From: G963662905 sp963662905
Lineage (GTDB): Bacteria > Bacteroidota > Bacteroidia > Bacteroidales > WRLA01
Length of the DNA: 64,000 bases
Assembly (NCBI GenBank): GCA_963662905.2
Contig: CAXXFD010000001.1
Coordinates: forward strand, 310,001 to 374,000
Direction of reading: 5' to 3'
The position numbers and the translations under genes are program-made. This document shows positions 43,624-52,097 of the stretch, one piece after another. The first letter of the stretch is position 1; every line of letters starts with the position of its first letter. The notes below the pieces were generated by a model. The model was not told where the DNA came from. It saw nothing but the letters and a program-made list of their open reading frames with translations, and made no database searches.

Positions 43624-45990
43624 CTACTCATACTTCAAAACCTCGGCCGGATTGATCCTGCTGGATTTGTAGCCCTGATGCATTACACTGGCTAAAGCAA
43701 TTAATGTACTGACCACAAGTGTAAAGATAAAATATTTCGGACTGAGGGCGATACGGTAATGATATAGCTCCAACCAGTTTTTCATTAAGTACCAGCTCAG
43801 GGGCAAAGCAATGGCATTTGCTATGAGCACGCGCATCAGAAACTGGCGCAAAAAAAGCATATGCACCTGTCCGCTGCTGGCGCCCATAACCTGTCGTATG
43901 GCCGATTCGCGCAGGCGCAGCCGGCCGATAAACAATGCCAGGCCAAACAATCCAATGGCTGCTATAAAAACCGCCAGACCGGAAAACAAACCCACCAGAC
44001 GGCTTTGCTGCCGCTCCCTTTGGTATAAATGCTCATTGAAATCAACAGGACGCATCAGCTCAAAGAGCTCATCGGGAAGCATTTCGTCCCAAAGTTTTTG
44101 CAAATCCTCTTTAATCCTCCGTGGATCGCCCTTATAGCGCAAACTGATGTACTCAAAAGCCGTTTCGGGATTCCATTCCGGCAAAGGACTGATTATCAAT
44201 GGCTCAATTTTATTATGCGCCGAAGTATGCACAAAATCCTTCAAAACGCCACAAACGCGCATATCCACGCCATTGCGTTTTATGATTTTCCCGATGGGAT
44301 TGTCCCAGCCAAATTCCTGTGCAGCGGCCTGATTGATCAATATACTTTTGCCATCATTATTATCCGGAAATATCTGCCCGGCTACCAAAGGAACATTTAA
44401 TGTGTTTAGATATTCTTTATGCGCATTGATCACAAACATCATTTGCACATCTTGCACGCCTTCGGGAAAAAATCCATACAAAGAGCCGCCCATACCGGGC
44501 ACTCCGGAACTGCTGCCTACATGTGTGACACCACTAATGTTGCGCACATTATCGCAAATAATATCGTGCATCTTTTTTGATTCATCATTGCGTAGCTGTA
44601 GAATATACATTTGACTACCATCAAAACCTGTATCAAAACTTTGCAAAAAACGCAACTGCCCCTGCATGATAAGCGTACAGCAAATCAATACACTGGCAAT
44701 GAAAAACTGTAAAACAACCAACAAATTCCGAATAGCGTTATTCCCATTTCCTTTTTGAGTTCTTCCAAAGGCTTCGAGCGGATTGGTGGTTGCAATGAAG
44801 CGCGCAGGATACAAACCGCCCAGCAGCCCGGCAATAATTGCAATCAAAAATGTCGCAATAATGCTGAGCATGGCCTGATGGCCGTACAACCCGATATTCA
44901 GGTTGGTCAGGCGGCTGATCCAGGGCTGAAAAACCTCGCCCAGAATCAAAGCCAGCGGAAAAGCCAGCAAAGCCATCATCATGGATTCGGTCAAATGCTG
45001 CCGCATGAGGTTGCCATTGTAAGCACCCAGCACTTTGCGGATGCCGGCTTCTTTCCTGCGTTTTGTAAACAGCGCTGTGCTCAGATTCGTAAAATTAATT
45101 ACAGCCAGCAGCAATATGCTGAGCGCAATCAACGAAACAATCCATATTTTTTGGTATCCGTCGCTTTTATCGGCCAGTTTCCCCAAATGGACATCTTCGA
45201 GCGGAATAGGATTCAGGTGCATCTGGATGCCATAATTGCGGTATTCGGCATTGATATGACGTTCCATAAAATCGGGGAAAGCTTCGGAGAGTTTATTTAA
45301 ATCCGCTTCGGGATGCAGGCGCACATAAGTCAAAAATCCCCAGCCGCCATTCCAGCCCAAACCCATACGCTTCATCGTTTTCAGGCTTTCAAAGGAAACT
45401 ACGGCCTGTGGCCTGATGGTGGAATTTGTGGGCGCATCGGCCATAATGCCTCTGATCAGGAAGGTGTGCTCATTGTTCAGTTTTATACTTTCTCCTATGA
45501 TATCGCTTTCATTACGAAAAAGCCGCTTGGCCATGCTTTCGGAGAGCACGATGCTGTAAGGTTCTTTCAGGCATTCAGCCGGATTTCCCTCTTTCAGGTC
45601 AAAGCTGAACATCCGGAAAAAGGAGCTGTCGGCATAAGCATAGTCTCCGGTTTCCACCACCTGGTCGCCATGGCTGAACAACTCCCCGCCGGTCATATTC
45701 ACGCGGCACATACATTCTACATCGGGGAATTCATCGGGCAAAGATGCGCCCAAACCGGAAGAAGCAGTCGGAACCATACTTTCCGAACCTTCGCGTTCCA
45801 CGATCAAATTCATCAGATATGTGCGTTCAGCTCCTTTATGAAAACTGTCGAAACTGGTTTCCTGAAGCACATACTGGAAAATCAGGCTAAAGGCTGCCAG
45901 CCCCAGCGCCAGGCCAAAAAGGTTGATGATGCTGTAGGTTTTGTTTCGTTGGAAGAAACGAATTGCCGTGATTAAATTACTTTTCCACAT
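43624..45990 (-). CDS. FtsX/MacB-like ABC transporter permease
   Basis: A 788-residue permease of the duplicated FtsX/MacB type: helix near 20-40 (SIINLFGLALGLAAFSLIFQYVLQETSFD), first periplasmic domain, FTNLSTALFTKRRKEAGIRKVLGAYNG before further helices, second helix near 415, second periplasmic domain and a C-terminal block with RLRESAIRQVMGASSGQVHMLF. The gene follows 46002-48392 after 11 bases, so it is the second gene of that operon and shares its sigma-54-like promoter. It probably acts with its partner as part of a two-subunit envelope transporter or sensor; no ATPase is nearby. Confidence 0.88.
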   Translation of the reverse strand: MWKSNLITAIRFFQRNKTYSIINLFGLALGLAAFSLIFQYVLQETSFDSFHKGAERTYLMNLIVEREGSESMVPTASSGLGASLPDEFPDVECMCRVNMTGGELFSHGDQVVETGDYAYADSSFFRMFSFDLKEGNPAECLKEPYSIVLSESMAKRLFRNESDIIGESIKLNNEHTFLIRGIMADAPTNSTIRPQAVVSFESLKTMKRMGLGWNGGWGFLTYVRLHPEADLNKLSEAFPDFMERHINAEYRNYGIQMHLNPIPLEDVHLGKLADKSDGYQKIWIVSLIALSILLLAVINFTNLSTALFTKRRKEAGIRKVLGAYNGNLMRQHLTESMMMALLAFPLALILGEVFQPWISRLTNLNIGLYGHQAMLSIIATFLIAIIAGLLGGLYPARFIATTNPLEAFGRTQKGNGNNAIRNLLVVLQFFIASVLICCTLIMQGQLRFLQSFDTGFDGSQMYILQLRNDESKKMHDIICDNVRNISGVTHVGSSSGVPGMGGSLYGFFPEGVQDVQMMFVINAHKEYLNTLNVPLVAGQIFPDNNDGKSILINQAAAQEFGWDNPIGKIIKRNGVDMRVCGVLKDFVHTSAHNKIEPLIISPLPEWNPETAFEYISLRYKGDPRRIKEDLQKLWDEMLPDELFELMRPVDFNEHLYQRERQQSRLVGLFSGLAVFIAAIGLFGLALFIGRLRLRESAIRQVMGASSGQVHMLFLRQFLMRVLIANAIALPLSWYLMKNWLELYHYRIALSPKYFIFTLVVSTLIALASVMHQGYKSSRINPAEVLKYE

Positions 45991-46001
45991 AATATTTTTG
46001 T

Positions 46002-48392
46002 TTATTCAAAGCGTAACGCATCGGCCGGGTTGGCTTGCGCAGCTCTGTACGATTGATAACCAATTGAAATATAAGTTATTGCGATGGATGCCAAAAGGCT
46101 GATCACATAAATGCTCCAGGGAATGGCTATGCGGTATTCAAAACCCTCGAGCCAGCGCATACTGAAATAGTAGGCAAAAGGCCATGCAATCAGGTTCGCC
46201 AGAACCACCAGCATGATATACTCGCGGGTATAAGTATAAATAATCTGGAAAACCGATGCACCAAAGGTTTTACGGATGCCAATGGCCCGCGTTTGCTGTA
46301 CCAACACAAAGCTGATAATACCGTATATCCCCAGAACTGCAATAATTACGGCAATCAGCATAAAACTCAGGATAATATGTTTCATGCGCTGGTCTTCGCC
46401 ATAATAGGTGTTCAGGTAATTTTCCAGTGATTCGGAGGAGATAATGTAGCCCGGAAACATATTTTCCAGCAATTGGGTTACTGATTCATCCACTATTTTG
46501 CCCTTGCCGGTATGGTGCTTCACAATAAGCTTATCCGAATAGAAAGGCATGTGCAATAGGGCAATAGGACTAATTTTTGCCCGGAGGGAGGAAGAATGGA
46601 AATCATTGACAATCCCAACAATCCGCGCATTGAACCTGCTGATGCGGATAATTTCACCCAGGCTTTCCTCTCCGACGGGCATGCCGGCTTTTTTCAGAAA
46701 GGTTTCATTGACCAGGATTTCGACAATGCTGTCATTTTCGTTTTGATAATAAAACCAGCGTCCAAAAAGGACATTAATGCCGAAAGCATTTTTATAGGCC
46801 GTATCAACCAGTTTTAAATAAACATGGAAATCATTGTTATTCAGTTCATCACCAGTACGGAAATGCGTGCCCATATTTGCTGATGAAGAAGGAGCCCCAA
46901 ACGATATGCTCACATTTCGGATATTGGGGTCCTGAGCCAGCTCGGCATATAGATGATCCTGATCTTCGGTGCTGTTTCCCGGCAACTGATAAATAATTGT
47001 GTTTTCTTTTTCAAAACCGAGGTCTTTGGAGTGGATAAAACTGATCTGCTTGCTTATAGTGAGCACATTAATAACAAGAGCGCTTGTAATGGCAAACTGA
47101 ACGACAATCAGAGCCTTGCGCAGGTCAAACTTATTGGCCCTGCCGCTGCGCAAATTGTTTTTCAGGCAATCAATGGGCGCAAAACGGCTCATCATCCAGC
47201 CCGGATAAAGCCCTGTAAGCAAACTGGCAGCAATCCATACAGAAAATAATATCAAAAGGATCGCCGGGTCATCATAAATACTGACCGCACCTTTGGCCAT
47301 GATGAGACGATTGAAAACCGGCAGGAGTATCTCCGAGAGGATCAGCCCAAAAACAATACTGATCAGCACAATTACCGATGTCTCGCTTATAAAACCGGCA
47401 ATGATGCCTTTTCTTCCGGAGCCCAGAACACGCCGGATACCCGCTTCTTTTGAGCGTTTGACCAATTGTGCCGTACTGAGGTTTATAAAATTGAAACAGG
47501 CCGCAAGCAATATCAAAACACCAATCCAGACCAGATTATTTAATGCAGAACGTTTTACCGCATAATTGTTGGGTATGTCCACATATTTCGATTGAAAATG
47601 CATTTGCGAAAGCGGCTGAAGCTCATAAGTCATTTCACTTCTGCGCCTGTTACTGCTTTTCTTTACAGCTAAAGCAATGGCTTCTTCTATCATTTGTAAA
47701 TTTACTCCTTGCGGTATATTGATAAAGACATTCATTCCGCTCATGGTTAAATCCCATTTTTTGTAATCCATGCCTCCAATACTGTCGGGAAGGGCGTCCA
47801 GCGACATAATCATGCTGTACGGCATACTCGAATTCACTTTTGGGGAAGCCACTACCCCACTCACAATCATGTTCCTTCCCCGGCCTACTTCTATGCTCAT
47901 GCCCAAAGGGTTTTCATTCCCAAAGTATTTGCGCGCAAGGCTGTCCGTTAAAACAACTTGCCCTCCTTCCCTAAGTGCGGTTTCAGGATTGCCTTGCAGC
48001 CATTTCAGCGGGAAAAAATCCTCAAAAAGGCTGTCGGTATAAAGCAGGTTCTCTTCCCGGAAGGATTTTTCACCAATAAAAACATCTTCGATATAGCGGT
48101 TGTAAATCTGCATAATGGGATAATCGGGAAGATCTAGGCGCAAGGCACGTGCCATGGGAAAAGGCGTACAGGATTCATAATTCTTATTTTGTGCATGATG
48201 TGTTATACCACAAACCCTGTAAATATTTCTATATCCGGGGACATCCCGGTCGTAACTCAGCTCGTAACGTACATAAAGGCTTATCAGGATGAACGCGGCC
48301 ATACCAATAGCCATCCCAAAAATATTGATCAGGGTATAACTCTTTTGTCGTTTGGCTTTTCGCCAGCTTATGAGGAAGAAATTTCGGAACAT
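46002..48392 (-). CDS. FtsX/MacB-like ABC transporter permease
   Basis: A 796-residue paralogue with the same architecture: YTLINIFGMAIGMAAFILISLYVRYELSYD helix, periplasmic MacB-like domain, FINLSTAQLVKRSKEAGIRRVLGSGRKG motif, central helix near 425, second periplasmic domain and a C-terminal block with TRAIGIRKTFGASVFQ. First gene of a two-permease operon. It lies divergent to an NtrC-type regulator/histidine kinase operon, and a sigma-54-like promoter (48416-48431) sits 24 bases upstream, so the two-component system very probably controls it. Confidence 0.88.
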   Translation of the reverse strand: MFRNFFLISWRKAKRQKSYTLINIFGMAIGMAAFILISLYVRYELSYDRDVPGYRNIYRVCGITHHAQNKNYESCTPFPMARALRLDLPDYPIMQIYNRYIEDVFIGEKSFREENLLYTDSLFEDFFPLKWLQGNPETALREGGQVVLTDSLARKYFGNENPLGMSIEVGRGRNMIVSGVVASPKVNSSMPYSMIMSLDALPDSIGGMDYKKWDLTMSGMNVFINIPQGVNLQMIEEAIALAVKKSSNRRRSEMTYELQPLSQMHFQSKYVDIPNNYAVKRSALNNLVWIGVLILLAACFNFINLSTAQLVKRSKEAGIRRVLGSGRKGIIAGFISETSVIVLISIVFGLILSEILLPVFNRLIMAKGAVSIYDDPAILLILFSVWIAASLLTGLYPGWMMSRFAPIDCLKNNLRSGRANKFDLRKALIVVQFAITSALVINVLTISKQISFIHSKDLGFEKENTIIYQLPGNSTEDQDHLYAELAQDPNIRNVSISFGAPSSSANMGTHFRTGDELNNNDFHVYLKLVDTAYKNAFGINVLFGRWFYYQNENDSIVEILVNETFLKKAGMPVGEESLGEIIRISRFNARIVGIVNDFHSSSLRAKISPIALLHMPFYSDKLIVKHHTGKGKIVDESVTQLLENMFPGYIISSESLENYLNTYYGEDQRMKHIILSFMLIAVIIAVLGIYGIISFVLVQQTRAIGIRKTFGASVFQIIYTYTREYIMLVVLANLIAWPFAYYFSMRWLEGFEYRIAIPWSIYVISLLASIAITYISIGYQSYRAAQANPADALRFE

Positions 48393-48415
48393 GATATATA
48401 TTTTGTCAGCAAAAC

Positions 48416-48431
48416 TGAAATAATTGTGCCC
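48416..48431 (-). promoter_or_regulatory. sigma-54 promoter of the permease operon
   Basis: The minus strand reads GGGCACAATTATTTCA. Aligned with TGGCACGN4TTGCA it keeps GGCAC and TT-C-A at exact spacing (TTTC for TTGC). The permease ATG lies 24 bases downstream. Confidence 0.55.
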
Positions 48432-48505
48432 TCCATACTAATATTCTTAAAATAAGCCTGTTAGGTTGATGACATTTTAGAATTATTGTTTTTAGTGTTT
48501 CAGTT

Positions 48506-48525
48506 TGAAACAAAATACTGTTTCA
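48506..48525. promoter_or_regulatory. candidate enhancer (UAS) for the NtrC-type activator
   Basis: TGAAACAAAATACTGTTTCA is a 20-bp inverted repeat (6-bp arms) in the gap between the two divergent sigma-54-like promoters: directly upstream of one and about 75 bases from the other. It is the only strong palindrome there and is a natural site for the 48563-49927 regulator. Confidence 0.45.
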
Positions 48526-48541
48526 TGGCGGAACAATTGCT
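48526..48541 (+). promoter_or_regulatory. sigma-54 promoter of the regulator/kinase operon
   Basis: TGGCGGAACAATTGCT fits TGGCACGN4TTGCA with GG and TTGC at exact spacing. The regulator ATG is 22 bases downstream, so the operon may be autoregulated. Confidence 0.6.
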
Positions 48542-48562
48542 TACCTTAGCGAAAAAAGCACA

Positions 48563-49927
48563 ATGGCAAAAGACGGAAATATCCTCATTATTGATGATGA
48601 TGAAGGCATACTGGCAACATCGCGCGTAATCTTGCGCCATCATTTTAAAAATCTGGTTTGCCTTACCCATCCCGATTTGGTTTCAGGGCTCGATGATTTT
48701 GCTTCTTTTGATGTGGTGATGCTCGACATGAATTTCCGTCCGGGCGCTACCAGCGGCTCAGAAGGCATGGAGGCGCTCAGAAAGCTGCTGTCGATAAACC
48801 CTGCAGCACACATTGTGATGATCACGGCTTATGCCGATATTCACCTCGCAGTGCACGCCATGAAGGAAGGGGCAGTGGATTTCATCGTAAAACCCTGGGA
48901 CAATGAACGCTTGCTGGCTACGGTTCGCTCCGTTTTCCGCCTGAGCAAATCGCGCAGAAAAGTACAGGAACTGGAGCAAAAGCAAAAAAACCTGAATCAG
49001 GCCATCAATTATCATGGCGGCAAGCTGATTGGCGATTCGACTTCCATGAAGGATTTGAAAAATATGATTGCACGTGTAGGGCAAACCGATGCCAATATTT
49101 TGGTGCTTGGCGAAAACGGAAGCGGAAAAGAGCTTGTGGCGCGTGAAATCCACCGGCTTTCCCATCGCTCGGAAAAAGCTTTTGTGGCCGTAGATCTGGG
49201 CGCCATTCCCGAAAGTTTGTTTGAATCCGAACTTTTTGGCTATGTAAAAGGCGCTTTCACCGATGCCGCCGAAGATAAAGCCGGACGCTTTGAAATGGCG
49301 GATGGGGGCACGCTTTTTCTCGATGAAATCGGCAACCTGGATTTGAAACTTCAGTCCAAATTACTGAGTGTTTTGCAAAACAGGGAAGTGTTCCGGCTGG
49401 GCAGCAACAAGGCCATTCCTCTGGATGTGCGCCTGCTTTGTGCCACTAATATGCCTTTACGCACAATGGTGGGCGATGGCCGTTTCCGCGAAGATTTGCT
49501 CTACCGTATCAATACTTTGGAGATTAATGTGCCGCCACTGCGCGACCGCATCGAAGATTTACCTCAACTGCTGGATTATTTCATAGCGCAATATGCCACA
49601 CGATATGCCAAAAATGTGAAAGGCGTTCAGGCTGCTGCTTTGTCGCGCTTAAAGCGATATCGCTGGCCGGGCAATATCCGTGAACTGCGCCACCTGTCCG
49701 AAAGGGCCGTAATCTTGTCCGAAGGAACTATGCTGCAATCCACCGATTTTGCCCTGCACGAGGATGTGGTCCGTGATGCCCCTCCGGTGCTTAATCTGGA
49801 AAAGCTGGAAAAAACCGCCATCGCGGCAGCCATTGAAAAACATCAGGGCAATTTGAGCAATGCTGCAAAAGAACTGGGACTGGGACGTACGACCCTCTAC
49901 CGAAAAATGGAAAAATATGGCCTCTAA
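48563..49927 (+). CDS. NtrC-family sigma-54-dependent response regulator
   Basis: A 454-residue regulator: receiver domain (about 5-130; phospho-acceptor Asp55 in VVMLDMNF; ITAYAD and KPWD conserved), AAA+ domain (about 155-385; Walker A GENGSGKE at 183-190; sigma-54 contact loop GAFTDA at 230-235; Walker B GGTLFLDEIGNL), and a Fis-type helix-turn-helix at the end (NLSNAAKELGLGRTTLYRKMEKYGL). The contact loop has Asp where the textbook motif has Gly (GAFTGA). It should activate sigma-54 promoters, most likely its own and that of the divergent permease operon. It overlaps the kinase gene by 11 bases. Confidence 0.95.
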   Translation: MAKDGNILIIDDDEGILATSRVILRHHFKNLVCLTHPDLVSGLDDFASFDVVMLDMNFRPGATSGSEGMEALRKLLSINPAAHIVMITAYADIHLAVHAMKEGAVDFIVKPWDNERLLATVRSVFRLSKSRRKVQELEQKQKNLNQAINYHGGKLIGDSTSMKDLKNMIARVGQTDANILVLGENGSGKELVAREIHRLSHRSEKAFVAVDLGAIPESLFESELFGYVKGAFTDAAEDKAGRFEMADGGTLFLDEIGNLDLKLQSKLLSVLQNREVFRLGSNKAIPLDVRLLCATNMPLRTMVGDGRFREDLLYRINTLEINVPPLRDRIEDLPQLLDYFIAQYATRYAKNVKGVQAAALSRLKRYRWPGNIRELRHLSERAVILSEGTMLQSTDFALHEDVVRDAPPVLNLEKLEKTAIAAAIEKHQGNLSNAAKELGLGRTTLYRKMEKYGL

Positions 49928-51245
49928 ATCCAATTCCATACGCATTTATTTGCGCATCAGCCTTATTGCTGTGATGTTGCTGGGCTTTTCGTTCAGCCTG
50001 GCCCAGGACAAATGGTATGTGACTGGTGGTGCATTTCTGCTGGCGGCCATACTTTTGAGTGTTGAATTGGCCACTTATACGCGCAAACATCTGCGCGAGC
50101 TTCAAAACCTGCTCGAGGCCATCAGGCAAAATGCCTATAACGACCAATATGTGCCCGAAAGCAATGATCCGCTGTACCGTTCGGCTTTTGCCGGAATTTT
50201 GGAGGAAATGAAAAACGCACGCATTGAGAAGCAAAGCCATTACGAATACCTGCAACAGGTGATCAGCCATGCGCGTGTTGCGATGATCTGTTTTGATGAA
50301 AAGCAGCAGATCGACCTTTTTAATGCGGAGGCAGAACAATTGCTGGGCATGAGCAAGCCCGATAACCTACGCCAGCTGAATCGTGCCGGAAGCGGCCTGG
50401 AAGAGCTGATGTTGCGCATTCGCGAAAGCGGGAAAGAGCATTATCGGCTCAATCGTGGCGGAATGCCTGTGCCACTGGTGCTCTATGCCGGACGTTTCCG
50501 GATTTTGCAAAAGGAATACTGCCTGGTAAGCCTGCACGATATTAAATCAGAAATGGAAGCCCAGGAAACCGAATCATGGAAAAAGCTGATCCGTGTGCTG
50601 ACCCACGAAATCATGAATTCGGTTACGCCCGTAAAATCCCTGACCTCCGCCCTGCGACAAAATATTGAAAAGCATCCGGATATTGTAAAAAATTCGGAAG
50701 AAGGGGCAGAATTAGCCGAAGGCTTACAGATTATCGAAGAACGGAGCAATGGGCTTTTGCGTTTTGTAGATCTCTACCGCAGCATCACCCGACTGCCCGA
50801 ACCCGAATGGACAGAGTTTAAAGTGCACGACATCCTGAAAAATATTATGGTGCTGATGAAACCCGGCTTAGAGGCATGTAATATTGGACTGGAAATCAGT
50901 TATGATGCAAAAATTCCCAAGCTTGTTGCCGATTACGATATGATCCAACAGGTGCTGATCAACCTTTTGCAAAATGCCAGCGAAGCCCTGGCCGGACAGG
51001 AAAATGCGCAAATAAAACTCCATGCCGGCAGCCGGAAAGGCCGCGCTTTTATTTCGGTAAGCGACAATGGCTCCGGTGTGCGCAGCGAAGATGAAGAAAT
51101 GATTTTTATTCCTTTCTTCACCACCCGCAAAAACGGAAACGGCATTGGCCTGAGCCTCTCCCGCCAGATTATGCAGCTCCACAAAGGAAGCCTTTCTTTC
51201 GAAAATTTACCTCAAGGAGGCGCGCGCTTTGTGCTGCAGTTTTGA
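49917..51245 (+). CDS. membrane sensor histidine kinase, partner of the NtrC regulator
   Basis: A 442-residue kinase. Two N-terminal helices (about 12-28 and 33-52) bracket almost no periplasmic loop, so it senses within the membrane or the cytoplasm. A PAS-like region (about 95-205) precedes the dimerisation domain with His230 in RVLTHEIMNSVTPVKSL and an ATPase domain with LINLLQNASEAL (N box), SDNGSGV (G1) and FFTTRKNGNGIGLSLSRQ (G2). Start ATG 49917-49919 chosen; it overlaps the regulator stop. The last ~178 codons are duplicated at 57463-57998. Short-loop kinases next to ABC permeases often sense through the transporter. Confidence 0.93.
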   Translation: MASKSNSIRIYLRISLIAVMLLGFSFSLAQDKWYVTGGAFLLAAILLSVELATYTRKHLRELQNLLEAIRQNAYNDQYVPESNDPLYRSAFAGILEEMKNARIEKQSHYEYLQQVISHARVAMICFDEKQQIDLFNAEAEQLLGMSKPDNLRQLNRAGSGLEELMLRIRESGKEHYRLNRGGMPVPLVLYAGRFRILQKEYCLVSLHDIKSEMEAQETESWKKLIRVLTHEIMNSVTPVKSLTSALRQNIEKHPDIVKNSEEGAELAEGLQIIEERSNGLLRFVDLYRSITRLPEPEWTEFKVHDILKNIMVLMKPGLEACNIGLEISYDAKIPKLVADYDMIQQVLINLLQNASEALAGQENAQIKLHAGSRKGRAFISVSDNGSGVRSEDEEMIFIPFFTTRKNGNGIGLSLSRQIMQLHKGSLSFENLPQGGARFVLQF

Positions 51246-51255
51246 TGTGGTTTCC
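50710..51255 (+). repeat. direct repeat, copy 1 (3' end of the kinase gene)
   Basis: This segment recurs at 57463-58008 with a constant offset of 6753 bases and about 97% identity over the 536 bases to the stop codon (roughly 14 differences seen by eye). The identity starts abruptly at 50710 and fades about 10-30 bases after the stop. The two copies bracket the LytTR/IS66 insert. Confidence 0.9.
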
Positions 51256-51445
51256 TTTTATTGTGTCACCCGATACTCCACCGACTCCTTGCTTTCAATT
51301 TCAAAAGCTTTCGGAAAAATGATTTGATCTTTATTACTTTTTATCGATTGGGACCTAAAATCATCATGCATTCTTAGTATTTAAAAAAACATTCTTCGCG
51401 ATATAAAAGCCTATTATTTATCATCCGTTCACCAACAATTTATTC

Positions 51446-51453
51446 TATATTTG
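51446..51453 (+). promoter_or_regulatory. -7 promoter element for the LytTR gene
   Basis: TATATTTG (TAnnTTTG) about 108 bases before the LytTR start. The 316-base gap 51246-51561 shows no other feature and is AT-rich. Confidence 0.45.
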
Positions 51454-51561
51454 TACCACAAAAGTGAATTTGCAGGTAAAATAGCATTTTAATCCTTTGC
51501 GCAATTTCATTCATAAATTATTGATTTTGGAATTAGGAAATGGATAATTAGTTGTTATACA

Positions 51562-51924
51562 ATGGATTATACAAATCAAAAAAGCAGAAGCCTGTTCTTT
51601 AACGAGAAAGGTAAAGTGCATCAGGCATTTGTTGATACAATTATATATATCGAATGTACTGGAAGTATAACCTCTATACACCTCCTTGATCAAAACAAAT
51701 GCATTCATTGTTGTGAACCACTAAAAGATATCGAGGAACGTTTAGATGGGCTTAATTTTTATAGGATCAATAGAAATACTTTGCTCAATCTGAGATATTT
51801 CTCAAAATTTGTATCCGGAAAAAAAAGAATTATTCAAATTCTTAATGGTGAAGAATTAAAAGTTTCCAGAAGGCGCTGGCAAGAAATCCGAAATATACTA
51901 AACCAGAGGACCGCTCATTTATAA
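51562..51924 (+). CDS. stand-alone LytTR DNA-binding regulator
   Basis: A 120-residue protein that is almost entirely a LytTR domain (about 12-115): VDTIIYIECTGSITSIHLLDQNKCIHCCEPLKDIEERL, FYRINRNTLLNLRYFSKFV and ELKVSRRRWQEIRNIL. There is no receiver domain or membrane segment, so control must come from its own level or a ligand/partner. LytTR proteins bind pairs of 9-bp direct repeats 21 bp apart; four such half-sites start in its own last codons and run into the next promoter. It is the first gene of the insert between the kinase 3' repeats. Confidence 0.9.
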   Translation: MDYTNQKSRSLFFNEKGKVHQAFVDTIIYIECTGSITSIHLLDQNKCIHCCEPLKDIEERLDGLNFYRINRNTLLNLRYFSKFVSGKKRIIQILNGEELKVSRRRWQEIRNILNQRTAHL

Positions 51925-51980
51925 AAACGAACCGTTCATCCCATAAAAAATACCGTTTATCAAATAAAACGACCATTTGA
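51910..51980 (+). promoter_or_regulatory. LytTR operator array 1 (four half-sites)
   Basis: Half-sites ACCGCTCAT (51910), ACCGTTCAT (51931), ACCGTTTAT (51952) and ACCATTTGA (51972) are spaced 21, 21 and 20 bases. The middle two fit the published LytTR consensus [TA][AC][CA]GTTN[AG][TG] perfectly and the 12-base spacer is the known one. The last half-site ends 22 bases before a TATATTTG -7 element. The 52-base stretch 51929-51980 is repeated exactly at 53639-53690. Confidence 0.8.
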
Positions 51981-52002
51981 TATTTGCATGGATATTATCC
52001 GG

Positions 52003-52010
52003 TATATTTG
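52003..52010 (+). promoter_or_regulatory. -7 promoter element for the lipoprotein gene
   Basis: TATATTTG (TAnnTTTG) 22 bases after operator array 1 and about 90 bases before the start codon; TTTG at 51983-51986 could be the -33 element. Confidence 0.6.
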
Positions 52011-52097
52011 TTGCAACTATTTAATGACGTCATAATGAATAGTAAGTGATAAGGGTGAAGCCACTATAAATGCAGCCCAATTTTTAATTACTCTATT

